Positions 45,558 to 53,154 of a DNA stretch of 60,749 nucleotides are shown piece after piece (within the stretch, counting starts at the first letter, position 1; the number at the start of each line of letters is the position of its first letter). Position numbers and translations under genes: made by a program. This DNA is from Cyanobacteriota bacterium. GTDB taxonomy: Bacteria; Cyanobacteriota; Cyanobacteriia; PCC-6307; Cyanobiaceae. Location: contig JAPLIE010000206.1 in the NCBI GenBank assembly GCA_026389265.1, positions 1-60,749 of the forward strand, in the 5' to 3' direction. Under the pieces are notes generated by a model that ran no database searches, had not been told where the DNA came from, and saw only the letters and a program-made list of their open reading frames with translations.

Positions 45558-47147
45558 TCAGCCGCCCACCAGCTCCAACTCCTGCAGCAGGCGGCGCTGG
45601 GCCCGGGCGGAAACAAAACGATGGGCCGCCTGGGCGCCGCTGATCGCCACCGGCGGCACGCCGATGCCAGGGAAGACCCCCGCACCACACAGCACCAAAC
45701 CCTCGATCGGGGTGGAACCACCCGGAAAGGGCCCACGATCGGCCGGCCAGGCCGGGCCATAGCTGCCCTGATGCACCCGCAGCCAGTGCCGGTGGCTCAA
45801 GGGGGTGCCCTGCAGTTCCAGTACAACCCGCTCGCGCCAGTCGGGGAGCAGCTGATCGAAGACGTGATGGAACACCGAACAGCGCTCCCGCTTCAGCGCC
45901 TCGTAGGCGGGGGTGCCCCGCTCCAGATCCTTCCAGATCTCCCAGGGTTCATTGGCCGGGGTGTAGCCATGCAGCACCTGGTGTCCGGCCGGAGCCAGGG
46001 ACGGATCAAGACGCGACGGCATCGAGAGCACCACCATGTTGCGCTCGGCCCCGATGCCCCGTTGCCAGTCGCCCACCCACACGGTGTGAACCGGCAGATC
46101 GGCGAGCTCTTCGCCGCCGCGCAGGCCTAGGTGCCAATGCAGGAAGCTGGCGCAGGCGGGCGTGGCGGCCTGGCGTGCGCGCCAACGATCGGGCACCAGC
46201 TCCGGGGGCAGCAGTTCAAGGGTGTCCCAGGGGCTGGCGCTGCAAACCACGCCGCGGCGGGCGCGGAGGATCGCGCCACCGACCTCGGGGGTCAGCCGCA
46301 CCCCCGCGGCCCGGCCACCCTCCACCAGGATCTGCTCCACCGGCGCGTTGGTGCGCACCGTGCCGCCATGGCGTTCGATGCCCCGCACCAGGGCCGCCGC
46401 CACTGCGGCGCTACCGCCGATGGGGTAATCGAGGCAGGCCTCGGGTTCAAACCACTCGCCGAACAACGTGGCCATCGCGGCGGCGCTGGTGTGGTCGATC
46501 CCGAGACCGGAGATCAGAAAGCAGAGGAGCTCCACCCAGTGCAGCAGGAAGGGATCGCGCAGGTGGCGACGGGCCAGAGGGCCGAAGGCACCCCCCAGGG
46601 CCGCCAGCTGGGGAGCCCTGCCCAGCAGTTCCAGGCCGGCACCACCGCCGAGGGTGATGACGCTGCCGAGGCCTGGCCGCAGGGCCAGAAGCGGCAGGGA
46701 GCGGGCGGCGCGGCAGAGGGGCTCGATTGCGATCAGGAAGCCATGCCATTCGTCCGCCGCGGCGGGTCCCCGCAGCTCCCGCAGCACCGCTAAGAAGGGC
46801 TCCATCCCCACCCCCACCCGCAGCCGACCCTCCGGCAGCAGCAAATCCCAGTGGTGGTAGGGCACCACCGGCACCGATTCCCCCACCGCCCGCAACACCT
46901 GGGTGAGGGGATTGCTGGAGGGCCAGCGCCCCAGGCCGCTCCACAAGGAGGGCCCCGACTCGAACTGAAAGCCCCGCCGGCTGAAGCCATGGGCGGCGCC
47001 ACCGGGAACACTGTGGGCTTCCACCACCAGCACCGCCAGGCCATGGCGAGCTGCGATGGCGGCCGCGCAGAGGCCCCCGAGACCGGCTCCGATCACGATC
47101 AGGTCGGGATCGCTGGGGCGACCGCCAGGAGTCGCTTCAGCCCTCAT
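45558..47147 (-). CDS. CrtISO-like NAD(P)/FAD-dependent oxidoreductase
   Basis: A 529-residue flavoprotein of the carotenoid isomerase/phytoene desaturase-like superfamily. The dinucleotide motif VIGAGLGGLCAAAIAARHG is near the N-terminus, followed by VVEAHSVPGGAAHGFSRRGF, and the C-terminus has the second FAD block GLVLCGAGVFPGIGVP. It resembles plant/cyanobacterial CrtISO but is shorter and differs enough that the substrate (carotenoid or other polyene) is an inference. ATG 47147 is chosen. It is downstream of the DCC gene on the same strand. Confidence 0.83.
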   Translation of the reverse strand: MRAEATPGGRPSDPDLIVIGAGLGGLCAAAIAARHGLAVLVVEAHSVPGGAAHGFSRRGFQFESGPSLWSGLGRWPSSNPLTQVLRAVGESVPVVPYHHWDLLLPEGRLRVGVGMEPFLAVLRELRGPAAADEWHGFLIAIEPLCRAARSLPLLALRPGLGSVITLGGGAGLELLGRAPQLAALGGAFGPLARRHLRDPFLLHWVELLCFLISGLGIDHTSAAAMATLFGEWFEPEACLDYPIGGSAAVAAALVRGIERHGGTVRTNAPVEQILVEGGRAAGVRLTPEVGGAILRARRGVVCSASPWDTLELLPPELVPDRWRARQAATPACASFLHWHLGLRGGEELADLPVHTVWVGDWQRGIGAERNMVVLSMPSRLDPSLAPAGHQVLHGYTPANEPWEIWKDLERGTPAYEALKRERCSVFHHVFDQLLPDWRERVVLELQGTPLSHRHWLRVHQGSYGPAWPADRGPFPGGSTPIEGLVLCGAGVFPGIGVPPVAISGAQAAHRFVSARAQRRLLQELELVGG

Positions 47148-47309
47148 CGCGGTCGCGGGAATGCCCGAAGGTGCCCTGGAAGCCGGCATTGCCCCTGGCC
47201 TCAGAGCGGCTGGAGGCCAGGCCCACGCTGGCGGAGTGGGGGTGGCGAAGCGGTGGGCTCCCGCATGCAAGCAGAAATGGATTCGGGTGACGGAAGACTG
47301 CCGAACCTT

Positions 47310-47822
47310 TCACACCCCTCCGGCAGCGGCGGCATCCGCAGTTCGCTCCAGATCGGCGGAACCGGCCGGGGGCACGACCCCAACAGCAACCCGATCGCCG
47401 GCGGCAGGAACACCCCCGCACCTCCCACCCCGAACCGCGCAGAGCTGCTCAAGGCTGGGTCGACCAGTGATTCGGAGCCGCGCCGAGGCCCAGATTGCAT
47501 AGAGGGTATTCACCAGAGGCGCCAGCAGGGGCCAGCCGGTGGGGGCATACAGCCATCCCAAGCCGATTAGCTGATAGGCGCGGCGAAAGACCTCCACATC
47601 CTTCACCACTTCGCCGCTGGCTTCGAGGGCATGGATGCGGCCCATCGCCTCCTCATAGCGGATGCCGCCATGGGTCGACGGTTCATAGTCGCCGGCATCG
47701 ATGTCCACGAACGCCAGCCGAGGAGCACTCGGATGGAGACGCCGGTCACGCTGCTCAAGAAAGCGCACCTCCCGCATGCAGAGGGGGCAGCCGCCGTCGT
47801 AGAGGATCGTGAGCTGAGCCAT
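47310..47822 (-). CDS. DCC-family (DUF393) thiol-disulfide oxidoreductase-like protein
   Basis: A 170-residue thioredoxin-like protein. The family signature is at the very start: LTILYDGGCPLCMREVRFLEQRD contains the DxxCxxC pattern. The second conserved segment is RRAYQLIGLGWLYAPTGW. The last ~30 residues are Ala/Gly/Val-rich and probably unstructured. ATG 47822 is chosen. It may transfer reducing equivalents, but the partner is unknown. It is divergent from the YjbQ gene. Confidence 0.87.
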   Translation of the reverse strand: MAQLTILYDGGCPLCMREVRFLEQRDRRLHPSAPRLAFVDIDAGDYEPSTHGGIRYEEAMGRIHALEASGEVVKDVEVFRRAYQLIGLGWLYAPTGWPLLAPLVNTLYAIWASARLRITGRPSLEQLCAVRGGRCGGVPAAGDRVAVGVVPPAGSADLERTADAAAAGGV

Positions 47823-48058
47823 GGGTTCGACGTTAAGCAAACGAGCGGTCCCCCTGAGGGACCCGAACCGTGCCACGAAAAGCTTCTGCAGCCACTCCAA
47901 CGGCTCCGGCTCCTCCAGCCCAGCCCTCGACAGGCCAACGGCATGCGGATTGAGCGGGATCCTGGTAGCCGCCCTGCCATTCAGACCTGCCGTTGAGGCG
48001 TTCGCGGCGGCCAACCGCGCAACGGGTTGCCAGCCTTCACGCAGGATCTTTTCGTCCG

Positions 48059-48511
48059 ATGCTGCGCCAGAGCCTCCATTCCCTCAGCCTCCAGACCAGC
48101 GGTGAGGGCTTCACCGACCTCACCATGGCCCTCAACCGGGAGATCAGCGCCAGCGGACTGAAGAATGGCCTGGGCACCCTCGCTTCGTTGCACACCAGCT
48201 GCAGCCTCACCATCAATGAGAACGCCGATCCCCGCGTGCTGGAGGATCTGGCCACCTTTCTGCGGGCCCTGGTACCGGCGGAGGGGGTGCGGCCCCTGAG
48301 CGGCCGGGGTGAGCTGCGACCCTGGCGCCACGACGATGAAGGCCCCGACGACATGCCGGCCCACATCCGCACCGCCCTCACGGCCACCAGCCTGAGCCTG
48401 AGCTTTCAGGGCGGAGGTTTGCTGCTCGGCACCTGGCAGGCGGTTTACCTCTGGGAGCACCGGGCCCGGCCCCACCGGCGCCAGCTCAGCCTGCATCTGA
48501 TCGGCGAGTGA
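48059..48511 (+). CDS. YjbQ/UPF0047-family protein
   Basis: A 150-residue protein of the YjbQ family. The blocks GFTDLTMALNREI, GLGTLASLHTSCSLTINENADP and HIRTALTATSLSLSF, and the end GTWQAVYLWEHRARPHRR, are diagnostic. Members have been linked to secondary thiamine-phosphate synthase activity. ATG 48059 starts it, with a short N-terminal extension before the core. Confidence 0.9.
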   Translation: MLRQSLHSLSLQTSGEGFTDLTMALNREISASGLKNGLGTLASLHTSCSLTINENADPRVLEDLATFLRALVPAEGVRPLSGRGELRPWRHDDEGPDDMPAHIRTALTATSLSLSFQGGGLLLGTWQAVYLWEHRARPHRRQLSLHLIGE

Positions 48512-48707
48512 GGCGGGCGGCGAAGCCGGCCTGATCCCTCAGGGTGAGGTCACGTTCACTCCCTCAGACGACGGCGAAGCGGCTCTTCTTCCAAGTTGGA
48601 GCTCGTTCCCCTGCGCGGACTTGGCAGGGTTTTCCAGATCCATCGAACTGGTCGCGCCGGTGAGGGCGGGATCGGGCATGGTTGAGGCCCAATCGCTCGC
48701 CACCACC

Positions 48708-49007
48708 ATGACCGCACAGCCGCTCAGCTCCACGGACATCGCCCAGCTGCCCCAGCAACTCCCAGCCTGGACCCTGAAGGAGGGCAAACTCCACCGCGAG
48801 CTGCGCTTCGCCGATTTCTCCGAGGCCTTCGGCTTCGTGGCCCGGGTGGCCCTGGCCGCGGAACAGCTGAACCACCACCCCGAATGGAGCAACGTCTGGA
48901 ACCGGGTGGTGATCAACCTCACCACCCACGATTGTGGCGGCCTTTCCAGCCTCGATCTGGCACTAGCCCAGCGGATCGACGCGCTGGCAAGCCAACTGGG
49001 GGCCTGA
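48708..49007 (+). CDS. phhB: Pterin-4a-carbinolamine dehydratase
   Basis: A 99-residue PCD/DCoH-family protein. It has the catalytic EQLNHHPEWSNVWNRVVI block with the paired His residues, preceded by FADFSEAFGFVARVAL and followed by the LTTHDCGGLSSLD strand. It recycles tetrahydropterin or salvages oxidised pterin. ATG 48708 is the family start. It is probably the last gene before the long non-coding stretch 49008-49814. Confidence 0.93.
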   Translation: MTAQPLSSTDIAQLPQQLPAWTLKEGKLHRELRFADFSEAFGFVARVALAAEQLNHHPEWSNVWNRVVINLTTHDCGGLSSLDLALAQRIDALASQLGA

Positions 49008-49027
49008 AGGGATCCGATCGCCCCTTC

Positions 49028-49072
49028 CGCTCAGACTGGTTTCGCTCAGGCTGGTTCCGCTCAGGCCGCTCC
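49028..49072. repeat. Three-copy 15-base tandem repeat
   Basis: Unit one CGCTCAGACTGGTTT, unit two CGCTCAGGCTGGTTC, unit three CGCTCAGGCCGCTCC; the copies differ at a few positions. It lies 20 bases after the phhB stop. Confidence 0.8.
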
Positions 49073-49667
49073 CATCGCGAAACAGCAGCCTCCCGGCGAA
49101 ACTCCTGGCGACGCGCAAGGGTGGCGGGAGCGCAGCGATCCCGACTTAGGTCAGCAGCTCCACAAAAATCAGGCATGAATGCCTATGGCTTCACCCTGCG
49201 GATGGGGCAACAGTTGAAGCATCGAACCGGAGGCACCAGCGATGGACGACACGCCACCCAATCAGGTTCCAGGAGTGCGCTGACCGCAGGCCCCTGCTCC
49301 AACAGTCTTGTTCCGATCTGAGGTTTCCAGGTCCCCAGCGGATCACCCGATGCACCGCCATAGGTGCCCCCGGGTCACGGAAATAAATTCCATGGATGCC
49401 ATGGCCCCAGGTGCCGCCTTCCGCAGCTCCGCCCCCAACCGATCGTTTCTGATCATCAAATGATCACCAAAAGCTGACGCTTCTCGATGGACGTCGCATG
49501 GTGTCGGCTTGGAACCTCGTGCCAGTTCGGCCCCATCACCCATCCCGGCCCGACGGGCCCCTCGTCGATCAGCCCTGACCAGCCCAAAACCCACGCGGAT
49601 CACGACCCACCCATCCACGAATGCCAGCCAGCACTGCCGGCGGCCATCGGGAGGGCACCGTGCCGCT

Positions 49668-49700
49668 AAAGCCCGATCCATCAAGGATCGGGCTTTTTCA
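49668..49700 (+). terminator. Strong Rho-independent terminator
   Basis: AAAGCCCGATCC (49668-49679), loop ATCAA, GGATCGGGCTTT (49685-49696), followed by further T residues. The 12-base-pair perfect stem with a T-run fits an intrinsic terminator on the plus strand. The upstream transcript is either the phhB message or an unannotated RNA in 49340-49700. Confidence 0.85.
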
Positions 49701-49814
49701 TGACGACGTCACGGCGATGGCTGCCGGGTCCTCCCGCAAACCACTACGGCGCGTGAACCGGAGCTACGCCGAAGCGCGACCCAAATACCATCCCACCAGC
49801 ACGCATCAACCTCC

Positions 49815-50024
49815 ATGCTCGTGGGAGAAGTGTTCCTGGAAACCATGGCCACCGGGATCATCACCCAGCAGGAAATCGACTGGCTCACCACCCATCAGGC
49901 TGGATTCAGCCGGGAGGAAGAGGCGATGGCCCTCAAGATCGGCCGCCTGCTCGATGAGGGTCAGCTGCAGATCGGTTGCCGGCTGCTGGGCAAGGACGCT
50001 CCCGACGTCCACCTTGCCTCCTGA
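49815..50024 (+). CDS. Small conserved hypothetical protein
   Basis: 69 residues with a regular helical pattern (GEVFLETMATGIITQQEIDWL, then EAMALKIGRLLDEGQLQIGCR). It resembles a small soluble protein family often seen in picocyanobacterial genomes, with no known function. ATG 49815 is the first start after the terminator. It is convergent with the radical SAM gene, 36 bases from its stop. Confidence 0.75.
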   Translation: MLVGEVFLETMATGIITQQEIDWLTTHQAGFSREEEAMALKIGRLLDEGQLQIGCRLLGKDAPDVHLAS

Positions 50025-50060
50025 GGTGACCATCCCTGCCGCGTGATCCCCGGCAGGCCC

Positions 50061-51050
50061 TCAGGCCAGGGATCCGCCGCAACTGGATCCCGCCCCGGCG
50101 GTGCAGCCGAAGCAGTGCCCCCCAACCCGGATGGGCCCGCCGCAGGGGTCCCAGTCCAGCAGATCCCCCAGATGGCGCGGCTCCGGCAGGCCCAGCCCCA
50201 ACTGCTGGTTGAAATCACAGTCGTGGAGGTGGCCCTGCCAGTCCACGCTCAGCAGGCTGCGGCACATCACGCTGGGGAGGTTCTCCGGGCGGTGGTGGAG
50301 GCGCAGCAAGTTGTTGTAGCTCTCCAGGCCCTCCGGAGGCAGGGCCTGGGCGAAGCGTTGAATCGGCATGTTCGTCAGGGCCAGCAGCCGGCTGAACACC
50401 ACGCCATGGTCCCGGGCCAGGACGCGGCGATAGTCCTCCTCCAGCTGCCGCTGGGGCGGCGGCAGCGCCGCACCCTGGGGATTGAACACCAGGTCCAGCG
50501 CCAGACCGGAGCCTGGCTGGCCGTAGCCGAGCCTGTTGAGTTCCCGCAGGCCGGCGATGCTGCGCGTGAACACTCCGGCCCCCCTCTGCCGGTCCACGTT
50601 GTCCGCCTGATAGCAGGGCAACGACGCCACCACATGCACGCCCTGGTCGGCCAGAAAGGCGGCCAGGCCCTCCTGGCCGCTCTCCTGAAGGATGGTGAGG
50701 TTGCAGCGATCGATCACCTCCACACCCAGGGCCCGGACCTGGCGCACCAGGCTGCGGAACTGGGGATGGAGTTCCGGGGCTCCCCCGGTGAGATCGAGAC
50801 AGGAGAGCCGGCGGGCCTGGAGCACGGCCGGGATGAGCGCCACCGTGGCGGCCTCCATGCTCTCGGTGCGGTTCGGACCGGCCCCCACGTGGCAGTGGCT
50901 GCAGGCCTGGTTGCAGCGGTAGCCCAGGTTCACCTGCAGGGTGGAAAGAACCCCGCGGCGGAGAGCGGGAAACTGCATGGTCAGCCGCATGTGGTCCCCA
51001 GGGTCGGCAGCCCGAACGGCGCTGACAGGAGCAGGGTTAACGATGGACAT
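50061..51050 (-). CDS. arsS: ArsS-family radical SAM protein (arsenosugar biosynthesis type)
   Basis: A 329-residue radical SAM enzyme. The 4Fe-4S site is Cys46, Cys50 and Cys53 (YRCNQACSHCH), followed by LDLTGGAPELHPQF. The C-terminal DUF3641-like domain is Cys-rich (CDFNQQLG, HCFGCTAGAGSSCGG). This layout matches ArsS, proposed for arsenosugar synthesis. No arsM lies nearby, so the arsenic link rests on family alone. ATG 51050 is chosen because the upstream frame is not conserved in character. Confidence 0.85.
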   Translation of the reverse strand: MSIVNPAPVSAVRAADPGDHMRLTMQFPALRRGVLSTLQVNLGYRCNQACSHCHVGAGPNRTESMEAATVALIPAVLQARRLSCLDLTGGAPELHPQFRSLVRQVRALGVEVIDRCNLTILQESGQEGLAAFLADQGVHVVASLPCYQADNVDRQRGAGVFTRSIAGLRELNRLGYGQPGSGLALDLVFNPQGAALPPPQRQLEEDYRRVLARDHGVVFSRLLALTNMPIQRFAQALPPEGLESYNNLLRLHHRPENLPSVMCRSLLSVDWQGHLHDCDFNQQLGLGLPEPRHLGDLLDWDPCGGPIRVGGHCFGCTAGAGSSCGGSLA

Positions 51051-51223
51051 CCTGAGGCTGAACCGCTGGCCGGGGTCGAGGCTAGGGGGCCGCAACTGGG
51101 GGGCCCGGGGTCTCCCGTGGAAGCGGCTGGATGCAGCAACACGGGGCTGATCGGAGCAGGCCTGGTCCACAGGAACCAGCAGGTGCAGCGAAGGAGGAGG
51201 ATGGATGGATTCCGACCGCTTCC

Positions 51224-51586
51224 ATGGCCCGCTTCCTGCTGGTGCTGAAACCCAGATCTCCCCTGGACACAACAGCCCTAATCGCGGGACTGGATCCGAT
51301 GCTCGATGAGCTCGAAGCTGAGGTCGACCACCGCACGGCGGCCCACCTCAGCGCCATGCTCAGCGGTTCCGAGAACCTGCGGCTTCAGCTGTTCGCCGAT
51401 GTGCAGTCCAAGCTGGAGGGTCGGGTTCTGGAGGTGGTGCTGATGAGCCGGGAGGCCATGGGCCGCGGAGCTCCGCTGACGCGGGAGCGCTTCGAGCGAC
51501 TGGTGAACCTGGCGACCGATACCATGCCCCATCTGACCCCGGTGTTCCGTTCCGATCGGGATGGCCCCATGCCCTTCGGCGTTTGA
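51224..51586 (+). CDS. Conserved hypothetical protein
   Basis: A 120-residue soluble protein (FLLVLKPRSPLDTTALIAGL, then DHRTAAHLSAMLSGSENLRL and MSREAMGRGAPLTRERF). It seems helical, with a Met-rich end. No family recognised. ATG 51224 is in frame; a strong Shine-Dalgarno-like GGAGGAGG at 51193-51200 precedes a different frame. It runs just ahead of the next membrane-protein gene (ATG 51591, four bases after its stop), so the pair is probably co-transcribed. Confidence 0.65.
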   Translation: MARFLLVLKPRSPLDTTALIAGLDPMLDELEAEVDHRTAAHLSAMLSGSENLRLQLFADVQSKLEGRVLEVVLMSREAMGRGAPLTRERFERLVNLATDTMPHLTPVFRSDRDGPMPFGV

Positions 51587-51590
51587 TGCG

Positions 51591-52037
51591 ATGACCTCGA
51601 TCCGGACGCTCCGACCGGCCTCCGGGCCCCTTCCCCAGGCCGACCAGCTCGACCCCCCTCGGGGCTATCGGCTTCTGGCCTGGATTGGCCTGGTGGCGAA
51701 CGCTCTGCTGATCCCGGCAGGCATCTTCACGATCCTGCGGGATCCGATCTGGCGGATCCCCAACATCGCCGTGGGAGCGGGGGCCGTTCTCCCCTGCGCG
51801 GTGGTGGGTCTGGTGGCCTGCATCGCCCTGCTGCGCTGGCGGCACTGGGGGGTGGTGCTGGCGATCGTGGCCCTCTCCCTGAACCTGGCGATCGCGTTGC
51901 CCTACGGCATCGTGCGGCTGGTGATGGTGGCGCAGGGCCGCCTGGCCCTGGCCCTGGCCTTGCCGCTGCTGCTCGCAGGCCAGGCGGCTGCGCTGGTCTT
52001 CTGGTGCAGGCCGGGCGTGCGCGAATACCTGCGCTGA
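51591..52037 (+). CDS. Hypothetical membrane protein
   Basis: 148 residues with four hydrophobic segments (WIGLVANALLIPAGIFTIL; AGAVLPCAVVGLVACIALL; VLAIVALSLNLAIALPYGIV; LALALALPLLLAGQAAALV). No family assigned. It starts four bases after the preceding gene and ends before a small unknown gene. Base composition is like its neighbours. Confidence 0.68.
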   Translation: MTSIRTLRPASGPLPQADQLDPPRGYRLLAWIGLVANALLIPAGIFTILRDPIWRIPNIAVGAGAVLPCAVVGLVACIALLRWRHWGVVLAIVALSLNLAIALPYGIVRLVMVAQGRLALALALPLLLAGQAAALVFWCRPGVREYLR

Positions 52038-52118
52038 GTCCCACTGATCGAGACACAGCACAACCGGCACCCCAATCTGTGCCGACGGTGACAGTCAGCA
52101 GCTGGCACAGCCTTCAAA

Positions 52119-52430
52119 ATGGATAACTGCGCCGGGATGTGTTCGATGGTTCTGCCCCTTCAGCCTCAGTCCGTCACCAAGGTCGCCAGCGGTGTTGCCC
52201 GACCGAGCCCTGCTCCGGGTGCCAATCAGCGGGTCTACCGGCTGGTGGATCACCGGGGTGATCCCCATCCCGTGCTCGACGATCTTTACGACACCCTCGA
52301 CGCCGCCTGGTCGGAAGCCCTCTCTTGGTGGCATGGCGAGCGGGGCCCAGCGGCACCGCCCGTGGGCATCGGCGTTGAGGTGAGCACCGGCAGTGGGGTG
52401 TGGCGCACCCTGCGGCACCCGGAGGGCTGA
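52119..52430 (+). CDS. Small conserved hypothetical protein
   Basis: 103 residues. The core (YRLVDHRGDPHPVLDDLYDTLD, AWSEALSWW, VGIGVEVSTGSGVWRTLRH) looks like a small alpha/beta domain and resembles short picocyanobacterial proteins. The first ~30 residues are low complexity, and ATG 52149 is an alternative start. Function unknown. Confidence 0.68.
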   Translation: MDNCAGMCSMVLPLQPQSVTKVASGVARPSPAPGANQRVYRLVDHRGDPHPVLDDLYDTLDAAWSEALSWWHGERGPAAPPVGIGVEVSTGSGVWRTLRHPEG

Positions 52431-52497
52431 ACACTTCAGCATCCGTGTTGCTTCTGACCAGCACGATTCAGCCTTCAGCGGCTTCACCACGACGGGT

Positions 52498-53124
52498 TCA
52501 CCAGTAAGTGTTCTCGTAGATCCTCAGCGTGCCCACCCCCACAGGGCTTCCCAGGGGATCCGGACCAGCCGGGTAGGCCACCACTTGGAAGAGATAGGTG
52601 TCTGACTGGTTTGGATTGGTCCAGGGCACCACCGACACGGTCACGGTGCTGCCCGGCGGAACCGGCTCCGGAAACTCCAGGGTCATGGTGCGGGTGTCGT
52701 TGTTGAAGCGCGCCTTAACGGGCACTGGACGCCCCTCGCGCCGCGGCCTGCCGAGAAAGGCGCGGGTGCGCTCCAGCAAGAAGGGAAACTGTCGGTCGAC
52801 CCCGCGGATCTGCTGGAAGGTGAAACCGGCGAGGGACGCTCCAGCCTCGGGGTCCAGGTTCAGCGTGAAGTAGTACTCCGGCAACGGTTGGCCAACGGTG
52901 GTGTTGTAGCTGACCAGGTCAACCTGCCAGGGGGCCTTCACGAACACGGTGGAGCCGGCCAGCTCAAGGGCCCTGGCAGGAGCACCTGGCAGGGTCAGAA
53001 GCCACGGCTGCGGCAGGAGAGACACCGGTGGCTCAGCGGTTGTGAAGCGAGGCGATTCGGGATAACCCCAGGCGAGCAACGCTGCTCCGACAACAACTCC
53101 GATCCAACGAGGTGGCCAGCGCAT
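52498..53124 (-). CDS. DUF2808-family exported protein
   Basis: A 208-residue cyanobacterial exported protein. A signal peptide (WIGVVVGAALLAWG) precedes the DUF2808 core, recognisable by SLLPQPWLLTLPG, the ATYYFTLNL-like strand (YYFTLNLDPEAGASL) and the closing VTVSVVPWTNP with YLFQVVAYPAGP. Members are envelope-associated proteins of unknown function. ATG 53124 fits the signal peptide. Confidence 0.8.
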   Translation of the reverse strand: MRWPPRWIGVVVGAALLAWGYPESPRFTTAEPPVSLLPQPWLLTLPGAPARALELAGSTVFVKAPWQVDLVSYNTTVGQPLPEYYFTLNLDPEAGASLAGFTFQQIRGVDRQFPFLLERTRAFLGRPRREGRPVPVKARFNNDTRTMTLEFPEPVPPGSTVTVSVVPWTNPNQSDTYLFQVVAYPAGPDPLGSPVGVGTLRIYENTYW

Positions 53125-53154
53125 CAGCGGGTTGGACCATCGACTGGTGGAAAG

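Larger units (their letters stand above)
49008..49814. other. Long intergenic region with repeats, hairpin and terminator
   Basis: About 800 bases with no convincing gene. Contents seen: a 15-base tandem repeat (49028-49072), a perfect TGATCAT-CAA-ATGATCA hairpin (49450-49466), and a strong intrinsic terminator (49668-49698). Open frames on both strands across it are Arg/Ser/Pro-rich and lack domain features. A terminator 670 bases past phhB suggests an unannotated transcript, possibly a small RNA. Confidence 0.5.

Noticed and set aside
47821-47835. GGGTTCGA match resembling a tRNA T-loop
   Set aside because: No acceptor stem, anticodon arm or CCA could be placed around it; it lies at the start of the DCC gene.
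48884-49321. Plus-strand 145-residue frame after phhB
   Set aside because: Its first third is phhB in another frame and the rest is Arg/Ser-rich with the tandem repeat; no domain seen.
50043-51248. 401-residue plus-strand frame opposite the radical SAM gene
   Set aside because: Shadow: the opposite strand has the full CxxxCxxC radical SAM site and matches a known family.
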